Assembly: GCA_963708235.1 (NCBI GenBank)
Contig: OY970200.1
Coordinates: 744,001-808,000 of the forward strand
Length of the DNA stretch: 64,000 nucleotides
DNA from: G963708235 sp963708235
GTDB lineage: Bacteria > Actinomycetota > Acidimicrobiia > Spongiisociales > UBA5794
Direction of reading: 5' to 3'
In this document: positions 33,513 to 42,430 of the stretch, one piece after another
Layout: every line of letters begins with the position of its first letter
Numbering within the stretch: the first letter of the stretch is position 1
Made by a program: the position numbers and the translations under genes
The notes under the pieces: generated by a model
Seen by the model: the letters and a program-made list of their open reading frames with translations, nothing else
What the model was told of the DNA's origin: nothing
Databases searched by the model: none

Positions 33513-34457
33513 GTGACCATGATGCGTATCGCCGCTGCACAGACCGCCCCGGTGTGGGGAGACCCCGCCGCCACCGTCGCCAAGACCGCCGAGTGGATCG
33601 GTAGGGCCGCCGCAGACGATGTCGAGCTGGTTGCATTCGGTGAGACCTTCCTGTCCGGGTACCCGTTCTGGGTGTCCCGCACCGACGGTGCCCGCTTCGA
33701 GTCCCCCGACCAGAAACAGGCGTATGCCTACTACCTCGACCGGGCGGTCACCCTGGACGGGCCGGAGCTGGCGACCGTGGTCGAGGCCGCCGCCGATCAC
33801 GGGGTGTTCACCTACCTCGGCATCTCCGAGCGCACTGCCGGGGGCGGCACGGTCTACGCCACGCTGGTGGCGGTCGATCCGACGGCGGGGATTGTCTCCG
33901 CCCACCGCAAGCTGATGCCCACCTACGAGGAGCGGCTGGTGTGGGGAACCGGCGACGGCAACGGGCTCCGGGTCCATCAGATCGGCGCAACCCGTGTCGG
34001 CGGACTCAACTGCTGGGAGAACTGGATGCCGCTGGCGCGCCACTCGCTGTATTCCCAGGGTGTCGAGATCCATGTGGCGGCCTGGCCGGGTTCCAGCGGA
34101 CTCACCAGGGACATCACCCGGTTCATCGCCAGAGAGGGGCGGTGTTTCGTGCTTTCGGCAGGTGCGATCCTCGCCGACAGTGATATCCCCGACGACTTCC
34201 CGCTGCGGGATGTGGCGTTCCCCTCAGGCGGTCCGGAGCAGCTCGCCGACGGCGGTTCGGCGATCGCCGCACCCGACGGCTCCTGGGTGGTCGAGCCGGT
34301 GTCGGGTGAGGAGAGGCTGGTTGTCGCCGATATCGACCTGGACATGGTGCGGGCCGAGCGGCAGAACTTCGACGCCGCCGGCCATTACTTCCGTCCCGAT
34401 GTCTTCGAGGTGACCGTCGACCGCACCCGGCGCTCCGGCGCCAGGTTCAAGGACTGA
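33513..34457 (+). CDS. Nitrilase / carbon-nitrogen hydrolase
   Basis: 314 aa, nitrilase superfamily. The catalytic triad is visible: Glu44 (FGETFLSGYPFW), Lys133 (HRKLMPTYEERLVWG) and Cys167 (GGLNCWENWMPL). The NCWENWMPLAR form and HRKLMPT are those of true nitrilases (nitrile to acid plus ammonia) rather than amidases. GTG 33513 with AAAGGG 10 nt upstream is chosen; ATG 33519/33522 are alternatives. The length is normal for the smaller bacterial nitrilases. It stands alone between the FrnE-like gene and a lipoprotein. Confidence 0.93.
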   Translation: MTMMRIAAAQTAPVWGDPAATVAKTAEWIGRAAADDVELVAFGETFLSGYPFWVSRTDGARFESPDQKQAYAYYLDRAVTLDGPELATVVEAAADHGVFTYLGISERTAGGGTVYATLVAVDPTAGIVSAHRKLMPTYEERLVWGTGDGNGLRVHQIGATRVGGLNCWENWMPLARHSLYSQGVEIHVAAWPGSSGLTRDITRFIAREGRCFVLSAGAILADSDIPDDFPLRDVAFPSGGPEQLADGGSAIAAPDGSWVVEPVSGEERLVVADIDLDMVRAERQNFDAAGHYFRPDVFEVTVDRTRRSGARFKD

Positions 34458-34673
34458 TCCGGGTAGGAGTGGGATCGCCCCGGCCTGCCACCGGGTTCGC
34501 AGTGCAGGGTGGGGCGAGTCTGTCTCGAATCATCCAGGATTGCGGTGGCCGGTGATGTCGGTCCGACACCGACAAGCGAGTCTCATCGGCACGGGCTCCG
34601 CTGCCGCTCCCGGTGCCCGCGGTGTTGACAGGTAGTGTGGAGCGCCTCATTTACCGAACGGAGCTGATCGATC

Positions 34674-35246
34674 ATGCGTACCTCCCCGCCCCATGACGCC
34701 CCCCTGAGGATGAGACGCCATCGGGTCCTGGCCCTGGTGCTCGCTGCTGCACTGATGTTGGGAGCGTGCGGTGGCGACGACGCCGCCGGGCCGGAAACCA
34801 CCACGGCGAACGCCGAGACCACGGCAGCGCCGGACATCGACACGGATTCAACCGCCGTCGCCGGCACCGACGACGGTGGCACCACGGACACGACGCCGGT
34901 CGATCTGGGGAATATCCCGGCCGGTGACTGCGCCGCCATGGCCATGCAATGGTCCCAGGCGATGGGCGGAGCGATGGGTGGGGTGACCCCGAGCGAGCTC
35001 GATTACGACGCCATCTTCGATGCGCTCGACGGTACGGTCCCATCCGAACTCAGAGGCGACGTGGCGGTGCTGGCGGACGCCTACCGCCAGGTGGCCCGGG
35101 TGATGGAAGAGGCCGGCGGTGACTTCATGGCACTGGCCAATGACCCGGAGGCGCTGGCTGTGCTCGAGAGCCTCGACACCCCGGAGATGCAGGCGGCGGG
35201 CGAGCGGGTGGGCACATACTTCGAGGACCTTTGCCCCGAGGGTTGA
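34674..35246 (+). CDS. Small lipoprotein of unknown function
   Basis: 190 aa. Signal peptide with basic RMRRHR, hydrophobic LALVLAAALMLGAC lipobox, then a Thr/Asp-rich linker (to about 82) and a helical domain with NIPAGDCAAMAMQWSQAMGG and a final DLCPEG, giving two cysteines that could pair. ATG 34674 has an ACGGAG-type Shine-Dalgarno; ATG 34710 would give a more standard signal length. No family recognised. A strong hairpin follows the stop. Confidence 0.7.
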   Translation: MRTSPPHDAPLRMRRHRVLALVLAAALMLGACGGDDAAGPETTTANAETTAAPDIDTDSTAVAGTDDGGTTDTTPVDLGNIPAGDCAAMAMQWSQAMGGAMGGVTPSELDYDAIFDALDGTVPSELRGDVAVLADAYRQVARVMEEAGGDFMALANDPEALAVLESLDTPEMQAAGERVGTYFEDLCPEG

Positions 35247-35267
35247 CCGGCAGCCACCGAGCACCCG

Positions 35268-35297
35268 GTCGGGTCTCCGCAGATGCGGGGACCCGAC
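35268..35297 (+). terminator. 13-bp GC-rich hairpin after the lipoprotein gene
   Basis: GTCGGGTCTCCGC (35268-35280) pairs with GCGGGGACCCGAC (35285-35297) around AGAT, with one T-G wobble. Lies 22 nt after the stop. No T-run follows, as is common in high-GC actinobacteria. Confidence 0.55.
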
Positions 35298-35359
35298 CCC
35301 GCTCCCACGCCGGAGCCATGGCCGAGCGTCACCAGGGAATACGGTGTCGCCCTGGTCCG

Positions 35360-35390
35360 TTGACCGGACGAGGTAGTTGCACTATGCAAC
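35360..35390 (+). promoter_or_regulatory. Promoter with overlapping palindromic operator before the LLM pair
   Basis: TTGACC (35360-35365) and TATGCA (35383-35388) are 17 nt apart. The perfect palindrome GTTGCACTATGCAAC (35376-35390) covers the -10. Such TTGC-n5-GCAA sites are typical for MarR- or HxlR-type repressors; no such regulator gene is in the window. Confidence 0.55.
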
Positions 35391-35415
35391 AAGTATTCGA
35401 CGGCGAGGAGTAGCC

Positions 35416-36618
35416 ATGCAATTCGGGATCTTCAGTGTGGGGGACATCACCACCGATCCCACCGATGCGACCGCACCCAGCGAGGGTGAGCGGATCAAGG
35501 CGATGGTGGCGATCGCCCGCAAGGCCGAAGAGGTTGGTCTGGACGTCTTTGCATCCGGTGAGCACCACAATCCGCCGTTCGTCACCTCGTCGCCGACCAC
35601 CATGCTCGGCTATATCGCCGCCCAGACCGAGCGGATCATCCTGTCGACCGCCACCACGCTGATCACCACCAACGACCCGGTGAAGATCGCCGAGGACTAC
35701 GCCATGCTCCAGCACCTGGCCGACGGCCGGGTCGATCTGATGATGGGCCGGGGCAACACCGGCCCGGTGTACCCGTGGTTCGGCAAGGACATCAGGGACG
35801 GGATCCCGCTCGCCATCGAGAACTATGCGCTGCTGCACCGGTTGTGGCGCCAGGACGTCGTCGACTGGGAGGGGAAGTTCCGTACCCCGCTCCAGGGATT
35901 CACCGCAACGCCCCGACCGCTCGACGGGGTGCCTCCGTTCGTGTGGCACGGGTCGATCCGGAGTCCCGAGATCGCCGAGCAGGCGGCGTATTACGGCGAC
36001 GGGTTCTTCGCCAACCACATCTTCTGGCCCACTGACCATTTCCAGCAGCTCGTCGGGCTGTACCGGCGCCGCTACGAGCACTACGGGCATGGCACCGCCG
36101 ACCAGGCGTACGTCGGGCTGGGTGGCCAGATCTACATGGCGAAGAACTCCCAGGATGCGGTTCGGGAGTTCCGCCCCTACTTCGATCATGCCCCGGTGTA
36201 CGGATACGGGCCGTCGCTCGAGGAGTTCACCGACCAGACCCCACTGACGGTGGGGAGCCCGCAGCAGGTCATCGACAAGACCCTCACCTTCCGCGAGCAC
36301 TTCGGTGACTACCAGCGCCAGCTCTTCCTGGTCGACCATGCCGGTCTCCCGCTGGCGACGGTGCTGGACCAGATCGAGATGCTCGGGGAGATCTTGCCGA
36401 CGCTGCGCAAGGAGTTCGCCGCCAAGCGACCGGCACATGTTCCCGACGGACCGACCCATGCTGCCCGGGTCGAGGTTGCCCAGGTCGAGGCTGCCCGGAT
36501 CGAGGCTGCCCGGGTCGAGGCTGCCCGCCTCGGGGCGGCACCGGGCGAGGCCGCCCAGGACGTGGCGACCGGGACCCCGGGTTCGCCGTCCCGTGAGGGT
36601 GCGGAGGTGCGCCGATGA
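35416..36618 (+). CDS. LLM-class flavin-dependent oxidoreductase (CE1758 family)
   Basis: 400 aa luciferase-like monooxygenase, a TIM barrel that uses reduced FMN (or F420). MQFGIFSVGDIT, VGLDVFASGEHH, LSTATTLITTNDPVKIAEDYAMLQHLADGR and GSPQQVIDKTL are family landmarks. ATG 35416 follows GAGGAG closely. The last about 50 residues are an extra Ala/Val/Glu tail with a degenerate 15-bp repeat and are probably not part of the fold. The stop overlaps the FMN-reductase start (ATGA). CE1758/CE1759-type pairs are known as two-component monooxygenase duos, so the neighbour presumably supplies FMNH2. Substrate unknown. Confidence 0.9.
   Translation: MQFGIFSVGDITTDPTDATAPSEGERIKAMVAIARKAEEVGLDVFASGEHHNPPFVTSSPTTMLGYIAAQTERIILSTATTLITTNDPVKIAEDYAMLQHLADGRVDLMMGRGNTGPVYPWFGKDIRDGIPLAIENYALLHRLWRQDVVDWEGKFRTPLQGFTATPRPLDGVPPFVWHGSIRSPEIAEQAAYYGDGFFANHIFWPTDHFQQLVGLYRRRYEHYGHGTADQAYVGLGGQIYMAKNSQDAVREFRPYFDHAPVYGYGPSLEEFTDQTPLTVGSPQQVIDKTLTFREHFGDYQRQLFLVDHAGLPLATVLDQIEMLGEILPTLRKEFAAKRPAHVPDGPTHAARVEVAQVEAARIEAARVEAARLGAAPGEAAQDVATGTPGSPSREGAEVRR
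36460..36534 (+). repeat. Degenerate 15-bp in-frame tandem repeat in the LLM gene
   Basis: Five units of GCTGCCCGGGTCGAG with drift (copies 2, 3 and 5 altered), encoding AARVE/VAQVE/AARIE/AARVE/AARLG. It forms a helical C-terminal tail outside the monooxygenase barrel. Confidence 0.8.
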
Positions 36619-37226
36619 CCGCCAGATCGCTGGTCGTGGTCTCTGGAGGGCTCGGGCAACCGTCCTCTACGCGGCTGCTCGCCGATCGCATGGCCGCCGC
36701 CACCGAACGGGCGCTGGATGCCTCAGGGATCGGGGTGTCGGTGGAGACCATCGAGCTGCGGGAGATCGCCGGCGAGATCACCAACATGCTGATCACCGGG
36801 TTCGCCGCCACCGAGGTGCGCCGAGCCATCGACCGCGTGATCGGCGCCGACGGGGTGGTGGCGGTGACGCCGATCTTCAGTGCGTCGTATTCGGGTCTGT
36901 TCAAGTCGTTCTTCGACATCCTCGATGAGGACGCCCTGACCGCAAAGCCGGTACTGATCGGCGCCACCGGAGGCACCGCCCGTCACTCGCTGGCGTTGGA
37001 CCATGCCCTTCGCCCGCTGTTCACATATCTGCGTGCCGTCGTGTTGCCCACCGGGGTGTACGCCGCCACCGAGGACTGGGGAGCCGCCGGCAACGAGGGC
37101 CTGACCCACCGCATCGACCGGGCCGCCGGGGAACTGGCGGCGATCCTCGCCTCCACCGCACCACGCAGCGCCGGCAACGTCGACGCCGGCTTCACCTCCT
37201 TCGACGAGTTGCTCGGCCGAGGCTGA
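36615..37226 (+). CDS. NADPH-dependent FMN reductase (CE1759 family)
   Basis: 203 aa flavodoxin-like reductase. The N-terminal LVVVSGGLGQPSSTRLLADRM is the phosphate-binding loop for FMN, and VTPIFSASYSGLFKSFFDILDEDAL is the classic dimer/flavin region. GATGGTARHSLALDHALRPLF follows as in the CE1759 group. ATG 36615 overlaps the LLM stop. Provides reduced flavin to the adjacent monooxygenase (family-based inference). Confidence 0.92.
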   Translation: MTARSLVVVSGGLGQPSSTRLLADRMAAATERALDASGIGVSVETIELREIAGEITNMLITGFAATEVRRAIDRVIGADGVVAVTPIFSASYSGLFKSFFDILDEDALTAKPVLIGATGGTARHSLALDHALRPLFTYLRAVVLPTGVYAATEDWGAAGNEGLTHRIDRAAGELAAILASTAPRSAGNVDAGFTSFDELLGRG

Positions 37227-37462
37227 CGCCGGCGACGGTGTGGGTGTCGAGGGTTCGAATCGCTCCGACCCCCGGGCCGCTCTGGCAACGGCATCCGCAA
37301 TCTGGCCGGTCGGCAACCCGCCGCCGGTGTCCAGGGCGGGACCGATGCACTGTGGGTCGGTTCCGGGCGATGCTCGATCGTCGGGAGGTGTGTTTCATTA
37401 CGTTTTTCGAGACACGGTGGCGATATCGGAGGTAGCGTTCGCCGCGAGGAGAGGAGGCGGTG

Positions 37463-38263
37463 ATGACCTACACCGTCAAACAGGGCGATACGTTCGTCAA
37501 GATCGCCGCCGCACACGGCGTCACCATCGGGGCCCTGATCCGGGTCAACCCCCAGGTTCCGGACCCGTCACTGATCATTCCCGGGCAGCGTTTGAACATC
37601 CCCGGCGCTCCTACCGGCGGTGGCGACGCCGATTTCACCGAGGTATACCGGGTCCGGTCCGGGGACACGTTGCGGGCCATCGCCCGGTTGAAGGGCGTGT
37701 CGCTGGCCGATCTGCTCGCCGCCAATCCGCAGATCACCAACCCCGATGTGATCCGGGTCGGTGATCTGATCCGGGTCCCCGCCACCGACCCGGACAAGGT
37801 GGTCCAGGACATCACCCCGCCCAGAGGGGGAGCCACGCCCGACTGGTACCGCCTGGCCCGCCGGGAGATGGCCGACGGGATCGTCGAGTTCGGCGACCCC
37901 GGGGAACACAACCCGCGCATCCTCGAATACCACGCCACGGTCCCCGACGCCTTCCAGACCAACGAGATCCCGTGGTGTTCGTCGTTCGTCAACTGGTGCA
38001 TCGAGCAGTCCGGCATCACCGGCACCGACAGCGCCGCCGCCCGCTCCTGGGAGCGGTGGGGGAAGAAGCTTGCCGAGCCGAAGGTGGGGGCGGTGGCGGT
38101 GTTCTGGCGGGAGACCAAGTCGTCGGGTCTCGGCCATGTCGGCTTCTATGTCAAGGAGACCGCCACCCAGGTCTCTGTGCTCGGTGGCAACCAGGGCAAC
38201 CGGGTGTCCGTCGAGCCGTATCCGAAGGCACGGCTGCTCGGGTATCGCTGGCCCAAAGGCTGA
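37463..38263 (+). CDS. Double-LysM protein with TIGR02594/CHAP-like C-terminal domain
   Basis: 266 aa. Two LysM domains (about 2-48 and 59-106, each YTVKQGDTF.../YRVRSGDTL... to ...GDLIRVPA) bind wall glycan. The C-terminal domain (about 120-265) has the NEIPWCSSFVNWCIEQSGI segment with a likely catalytic Cys and GLGHVGFYVKE with its His, as in TIGR02594 cysteine amidase-like proteins. No signal peptide is visible, so export would be non-classical or by lysis. ATG 37463 is favoured; GTG 37460 is adjacent. A GAGGAGAGGAGG Shine-Dalgarno lies just upstream. Confidence 0.88.
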   Translation: MTYTVKQGDTFVKIAAAHGVTIGALIRVNPQVPDPSLIIPGQRLNIPGAPTGGGDADFTEVYRVRSGDTLRAIARLKGVSLADLLAANPQITNPDVIRVGDLIRVPATDPDKVVQDITPPRGGATPDWYRLARREMADGIVEFGDPGEHNPRILEYHATVPDAFQTNEIPWCSSFVNWCIEQSGITGTDSAAARSWERWGKKLAEPKVGAVAVFWRETKSSGLGHVGFYVKETATQVSVLGGNQGNRVSVEPYPKARLLGYRWPKG

Positions 38264-38395
38264 CGTTCTTTCGGCCGGTTTCTCCGGTTCGGCCTCGAGA
38301 ACGCGGTCGGCACCTACCCTGTCACCACGGCCCGCCGCCCGGGTCATCCGACGGGGCGCGCCTGATCGTGGGCCGGACGAAGGGAGCGCCGCTCG

Positions 38396-38821
38396 ATGCC
38401 GACATTCACCCCCGCCGAGATCGACTACCTGAACACCCAACTCCTGGGAAGACTGGCGACCGTCGGGCCTGATGGGCGCCCCCATATCGTCCCGCTCGGG
38501 TTCTTCTACGACGCCACCACCGAGACCATCGTCATCGGGGGTCGCGATCTTGCGGCCAGCAAGAAGTTCCGGGATGCGGCCCGCCACCCCGCCGTCGCCC
38601 TGCTGGTCGACGACCTGGCCTCCACCGACCCCTGGACCCCACGCGGCATCGAGATCCGTGGCCGTGCCGAAACCCACACCGAAGGCGGCGAGGCCGTGGG
38701 TCGCCAGATCGGCGCCACCTTCCCCTTCAACCCGGCCTGGATCCGCCTCCACCCCGAACGCATCGTGGCGTGGGGCCTCGACACCAACTCGTTCCAGCTC
38801 GCCGCCCGAGACGTTGCCTGA
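38396..38821 (+). CDS. PPOX-class F420/FMN-dependent oxidoreductase
   Basis: 141 aa split-barrel flavoprotein (pyridoxamine 5'-phosphate oxidase-like). It opens FTPAEIDYLNTQLLGRLATVGPDGRPHIVPLGFFYD, the PPOX signature, and has KKFRDAARHPAVALLVDDL and IRLHPERIVAWGLD, as in the actinobacterial F420-linked subgroup. ATG 38396 has AAGGGAG 11 nt upstream. A monocistronic look: 132 nt after the LysM gene and 77 nt before the next. Substrate unknown. Confidence 0.88.
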   Translation: MPTFTPAEIDYLNTQLLGRLATVGPDGRPHIVPLGFFYDATTETIVIGGRDLAASKKFRDAARHPAVALLVDDLASTDPWTPRGIEIRGRAETHTEGGEAVGRQIGATFPFNPAWIRLHPERIVAWGLDTNSFQLAARDVA

Positions 38822-38898
38822 CCCGAATCGCCTGATGCGCCTCGCGTCGATCGTGGTCTGCGGATGAGCACCATCCGTCGCCGAGGTGGCAACATGGG

Positions 38899-40848
38899 GT
38901 GATGCGGATGCGGTTCGACCCCGAGGACAGCTCCGGCTTCGAGCACGCTCGCACCGCGTTGCTCGACCGGTTCCGGACCTGGCTCGCCACGTCGAGCCCG
39001 ATCGACGATGTGGAAGGCCTGCATTTCGCCGCCTCGTGTGCCATCGACTGGAAGTTCCGGCGTGATGGCGCCCTGGGTCGGTGGCGCACCCGGTACATCC
39101 GCGAGTTCCTCCTCGAGTGGTGCCCGCGTTCGCTCGATGTCGAGGCGGACGACAGCGCTCCCATCGCCGCCGGGCTGGCCACACTGATGATGTTCCTGGG
39201 TGACGAGGGGTTGCTCGAGCACTCCGATCCGCCAGAGAAGCTGTCGATGAGCGCCGCCGAGCTGCTGCCGGAGTTCGTCGAAGCGATGGCGGACGAGCGC
39301 AGGTTCAGTTGGGGCAAGACCATGGTGACCCGGGCGCGTGCGTCCGGGGTCGACCTCTCCGACCAGGCCGAGATGGACCGCTTCATCGCCGGATTCAACG
39401 CCCTTCCCGAAGAAGAGCGCCACCGTATCCTGCCTGATCCCCCGGGTGGGTTCCCGGAGCCAGACGACGGAGGGGTTCCGCTGCCTCCTGTGGCGCTCCC
39501 CGGCGAGGAGGTCGAGGCTGCGTCGCGGGCGGCTGCCCCGATCCTGACAATGTTCTCGAAGCTCGCCGAGTTCGTCGGTGCGGGCCGCAAGCTCACCCAG
39601 AAGGGCAACCTCACGCTCGCCGACGCCCGCAAGCTCGTGGAGCTCCTGGACACCGGCGACGAGCTGGACAGGACGATCGGCGACCGGGTCTACAAGACCC
39701 GAAGCGCCGAGGACCTGTACTGGCTTCGTCTCGTGTTTGTGTGGGCGAAGAAGGCGGGGATGCTCCGCGTCCAACACTCCAAAGTGATCGCCACCAAGCG
39801 TGGCCTCTCCCTCGGGGCCGATCGCGGTGCCGGGTTCGATCGGGCGGTCGATGCCTTGTTTGCGCTGGGCGTTCTTACCGGGCAAAGGGTCAGCAGCCGG
39901 TGGGGTTGGCACGAGGTGGACGCCCTCATCGACGGGATGGTGATCGAACTCCTTGCGGTTCCCTACGCCGTCCAGGGTCCGGTCGCGATGACCGAACTGC
40001 TGGAACCGGTGGTGGAGTCGGTCCTCGGCGCCTTCAGGTTCGGTCTGCCCGACGAGGACGTGGCGTCGACCCTGAGTTACAACCTGACGCGGGTCATGGA
40101 CGTGCTTGCATTGGCGGGTGTCGTCGAACGGATCGATGTGCCGGCGCCGGATGACACCGCACGATGGAGCAGGGTCGTCCGCGGCGGCTCGGTTCAGCTC
40201 ACCCCCGCCGGGGTGATGGCGGTCCGCCGGCGGCTGATCGACAAAGGATTCGAGGCACCCGAGGCCGGCAAATACGCCGACCATTCGGCGGCCGAACTCC
40301 TGGCGGTCACCGATGACGAGCCGCTCGCCGTCGTGGTCCGGGAGTTGCAGGTGTGGAAGTCGAGACGTTCCCCGGAGGCCGCCGCCGCCGATCTGGCCGA
40401 CGCCGTGGTCGAGTTGGACGACGTCGCCCTCAAGAACCTGGCACTGGGAGCGTTGGGACGGCTACCCGCCGCCGCTGCCGTCCCCGAGGTGCGCCGGATC
40501 GCCGAGGTGCCGTCGGTGCGCGGGTTCGCCCGGTGCTGGCTCGTCGACCACGGGCACGACGACGTCGCCACCACCTATGACCCGTCCGACCTCTCCTGGT
40601 TCCCCGATGTCCTGGCGCACCGGCTGGTCATGCACGGCCCCGACGCCATGTTCGAGGCGCTGGCCCTCGCCGGCGGCGACGCCGACCAGATCGTCACCAT
40701 CAACCGGATGTGGCGGTCCCCCTCCACCGCCACCACACGGATCCTCGACCACATCGGCACCGACCACCCCGTCAAGTCGGTTGCCCGAACCGCCCGCAAG
40801 GCCCTCTTCAAGCGACGCAGCCTCAACCCGCAGCCAAGCGTCTGGTGA
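38899..40848 (+). CDS. 649-aa protein of unknown function
   Basis: Soluble, no signal or membrane segments. Starts at GTG 38899 (ATG 38902 and 38908 also in frame). The middle (about 225-320) has LTQKGNLTLADARKLVELLDTGD and a winged-helix-like stretch AEDLYWLRLVFVWAKKAGMLRV, a pattern I associate with a family of large actinobacterial hypotheticals. The C-terminal about 170 residues (ADLADAVVELDDVALKNLALGALGRL ...) look like HEAT-type repeats. Codon use is normal for the window. It is followed by the initiator tRNA. No function can be given. Confidence 0.75.
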   Translation: MMRMRFDPEDSSGFEHARTALLDRFRTWLATSSPIDDVEGLHFAASCAIDWKFRRDGALGRWRTRYIREFLLEWCPRSLDVEADDSAPIAAGLATLMMFLGDEGLLEHSDPPEKLSMSAAELLPEFVEAMADERRFSWGKTMVTRARASGVDLSDQAEMDRFIAGFNALPEEERHRILPDPPGGFPEPDDGGVPLPPVALPGEEVEAASRAAAPILTMFSKLAEFVGAGRKLTQKGNLTLADARKLVELLDTGDELDRTIGDRVYKTRSAEDLYWLRLVFVWAKKAGMLRVQHSKVIATKRGLSLGADRGAGFDRAVDALFALGVLTGQRVSSRWGWHEVDALIDGMVIELLAVPYAVQGPVAMTELLEPVVESVLGAFRFGLPDEDVASTLSYNLTRVMDVLALAGVVERIDVPAPDDTARWSRVVRGGSVQLTPAGVMAVRRRLIDKGFEAPEAGKYADHSAAELLAVTDDEPLAVVVRELQVWKSRRSPEAAAADLADAVVELDDVALKNLALGALGRLPAAAAVPEVRRIAEVPSVRGFARCWLVDHGHDDVATTYDPSDLSWFPDVLAHRLVMHGPDAMFEALALAGGDADQIVTINRMWRSPSTATTRILDHIGTDHPVKSVARTARKALFKRRSLNPQPSVW

Positions 40849-40877
40849 CCACCCGGCCGACCGAGTCGGGACCGTGA

Positions 40878-40883
40878 TATACT
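40878..40883 (+). promoter_or_regulatory. -10 box of the tRNA-fMet gene
   Basis: TATACT lies 11 nt before the mature tRNA 5' end, leaving room for a short 5' leader processed by RNase P. No clear -35 at 17 nt. Confidence 0.6.
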
Positions 40884-40894
40884 GCCTTCAACGG

Positions 40895-40968
<74 letters not shown>

Positions 40969-40972
40969 CGAA

Positions 40973-41001
40973 CGAAAGCCCTTGCACTGCAAGGGCTTTC
41001 G
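40973..41001 (+). terminator. Intrinsic terminator after tRNA-fMet
   Basis: CGAAAGCCCTTGC (40973-40985), loop ACT, GCAAGGGCTTTCG (40989-41001): a perfect 13-bp stem, followed by GCGTTTCTG, a short T-run. Confidence 0.85.
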
Positions 41002-41141
41002 GCGTTTCTGGGTTCGTGCGGATGTCGCTCGTTGGATCGACGTCCACGGAGTCGTGTCGAGGGCACGCCGTACTCGCGACGCGTTGGGGCACCACTGTCT
41101 ACTCTGGCAGCGTGCCTTGCCGACCTCGGCACCCGACGAAC

Positions 41142-41753
41142 TCAGGTGGGGGTGCGGCCGGTGAGACCGAGCAGGCGATCCTGCAATGGGGCGTCGTCGG
41201 CAACCTCGACACGAGGTCCGAACACACCAAGCTGGCGCCATTCCTCGGCGTGCGGTTCGACGATGTCCCACACGGCAGCGACGAGATCATCGGGGAGGTC
41301 GCTGTTGACACCGATGGCGTTGGCGATGTCATAGGCTCGGGTCGCACGGAACACGATCGCATGCCACAGCGCCTCACGGGCCGGGTAGTCGCCGTAGGAG
41401 TAGTGGACCGTGTGGTCGTCGAGTTCGGACGCATCGAGCTGGCGGACGGCGCGGATCGCCCGGCGGACAAGTTCGCCGAAACGGTCTGCGGGGTTGTCGC
41501 CCAACAGGTCGTTGTCGAGCGGGCCGCCGAAGGCGTCGGCCCCTACCTCTTCCACGGTACGACCGGCCATCATGTCGGGGATCCAGGCCTCGTCGTACGC
41601 TTGGTAGGTCATGATCTCGCGCAAGGTGTGCGACCGGTCACCCGACGTCGGGAAACTGGGTGGCAGCTGCATGTCCCACTGCTCGTCCTCGATCTTGCCG
41701 ACCACCCCCAGCAGTACCTCATCGGCACGTACGAATGTCTCCTGCTCGTTCAT
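41142..41753 (-). CDS. DinB/maleylpyruvate isomerase-like metal-binding protein
   Basis: 203 aa. ATG 41753 has GGAGGAGAA 6-7 nt upstream, so the long read-through frame to 42281 is rejected. The helical N-terminus with SHTLREIMTYQAYDEAWIPDMM carries a His as in the first metal ligand of the TIGR03086/MDMPI_N four-helix family. DDHTVHYSYGDYPAREALWHAIVFRATRAYD provides the second and third positions. Probable thiol-dependent (mycothiol) transferase or isomerase; exact reaction unknown. Confidence 0.75.
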   Translation of the reverse strand: MNEQETFVRADEVLLGVVGKIEDEQWDMQLPPSFPTSGDRSHTLREIMTYQAYDEAWIPDMMAGRTVEEVGADAFGGPLDNDLLGDNPADRFGELVRRAIRAVRQLDASELDDHTVHYSYGDYPAREALWHAIVFRATRAYDIANAIGVNSDLPDDLVAAVWDIVEPHAEEWRQLGVFGPRVEVADDAPLQDRLLGLTGRTPT

Positions 41754-41919
41754 CGGGTTCTCCTCCAACGTTCGATGGCTGGCTCGGCACAGTCGTTCCT
41801 GGGGAGGGAACCTACCCCTCACCGCCCAATGGGAACCACTGCCGCGTCCGCGACCCCGCACCCTGGCGCGATACCGGTCACGGACGTCGCACACCGACCG
41901 AACGGCCATCAGAGCTGGC

Positions 41920-42378
41920 TCACCGCCCGCAGCGGTCGCGGCGCTGCCACGGCCACTCGGCGGCGAGCCAGGCCTCGACGGCGTCGGCGAGAGGGGTGTC
42001 GAGGTCGGCGCGGTCGGTGCGCACCCATGACTGGACGGTGACGTCATGGTCGGTGGACGTTGCGGGATACAGGTAGACACAGCCGATGACGTCGCCGTCA
42101 GTCGGGTCGAGAACGGTGAAGGTGAATCCTTTGTGGGCGGCGAAGTCGTCGGCGTGGCGTCGCAGGTCGGCGAGGTTGGCCTCGAGCGACATCCCATCGA
42201 GCGGTGGCCAGTTGCCGTCCGGATAGCCCGGGGTCGCTCGGATGTGCTCGATGCTCGACATCCACGCTGCGTGATCGGCATGGTTGTGCTGTGGCCCCAG
42301 CGGCTCGAGGAGGAACCGATCGGTGATCAGCGACCTGGGCGGCTCGAACCCGACCGGCACGAAAGTCGTTGCGGTCAT
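41920..42378 (-). CDS. GNAT-like N-acetyltransferase
   Basis: 152 aa. FTFTVLDPTDGDVIGCVYLYPATSTDHDVTVQSWVR is the central beta region of a GNAT fold, although the C-terminal acetyl-CoA loop (Q/RxxGxG/A) is poorly conserved; the end is DAVEAWLAAEWPWQRRDRC. ATG 42378 has TACAAT 6 nt upstream, a leaderless arrangement, and no Shine-Dalgarno; the longer frame is rejected. Substrate unknown, and loss of the P-loop makes catalytic activity uncertain. Confidence 0.7.
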   Translation of the reverse strand: MTATTFVPVGFEPPRSLITDRFLLEPLGPQHNHADHAAWMSSIEHIRATPGYPDGNWPPLDGMSLEANLADLRRHADDFAAHKGFTFTVLDPTDGDVIGCVYLYPATSTDHDVTVQSWVRTDRADLDTPLADAVEAWLAAEWPWQRRDRCGR

Positions 42379-42430
42379 GGTCGGATTGTACGACCGCCGA
42401 GGCTGTGGCGGAGTGCTTCGGTGGCAGCGG

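Noticed and set aside
41142..42281. 379-aa fusion of the DinB-like protein with upstream sequence
   Set aside because: The upstream part is a shadow of the GNAT gene, and a strong Shine-Dalgarno marks ATG 41753.
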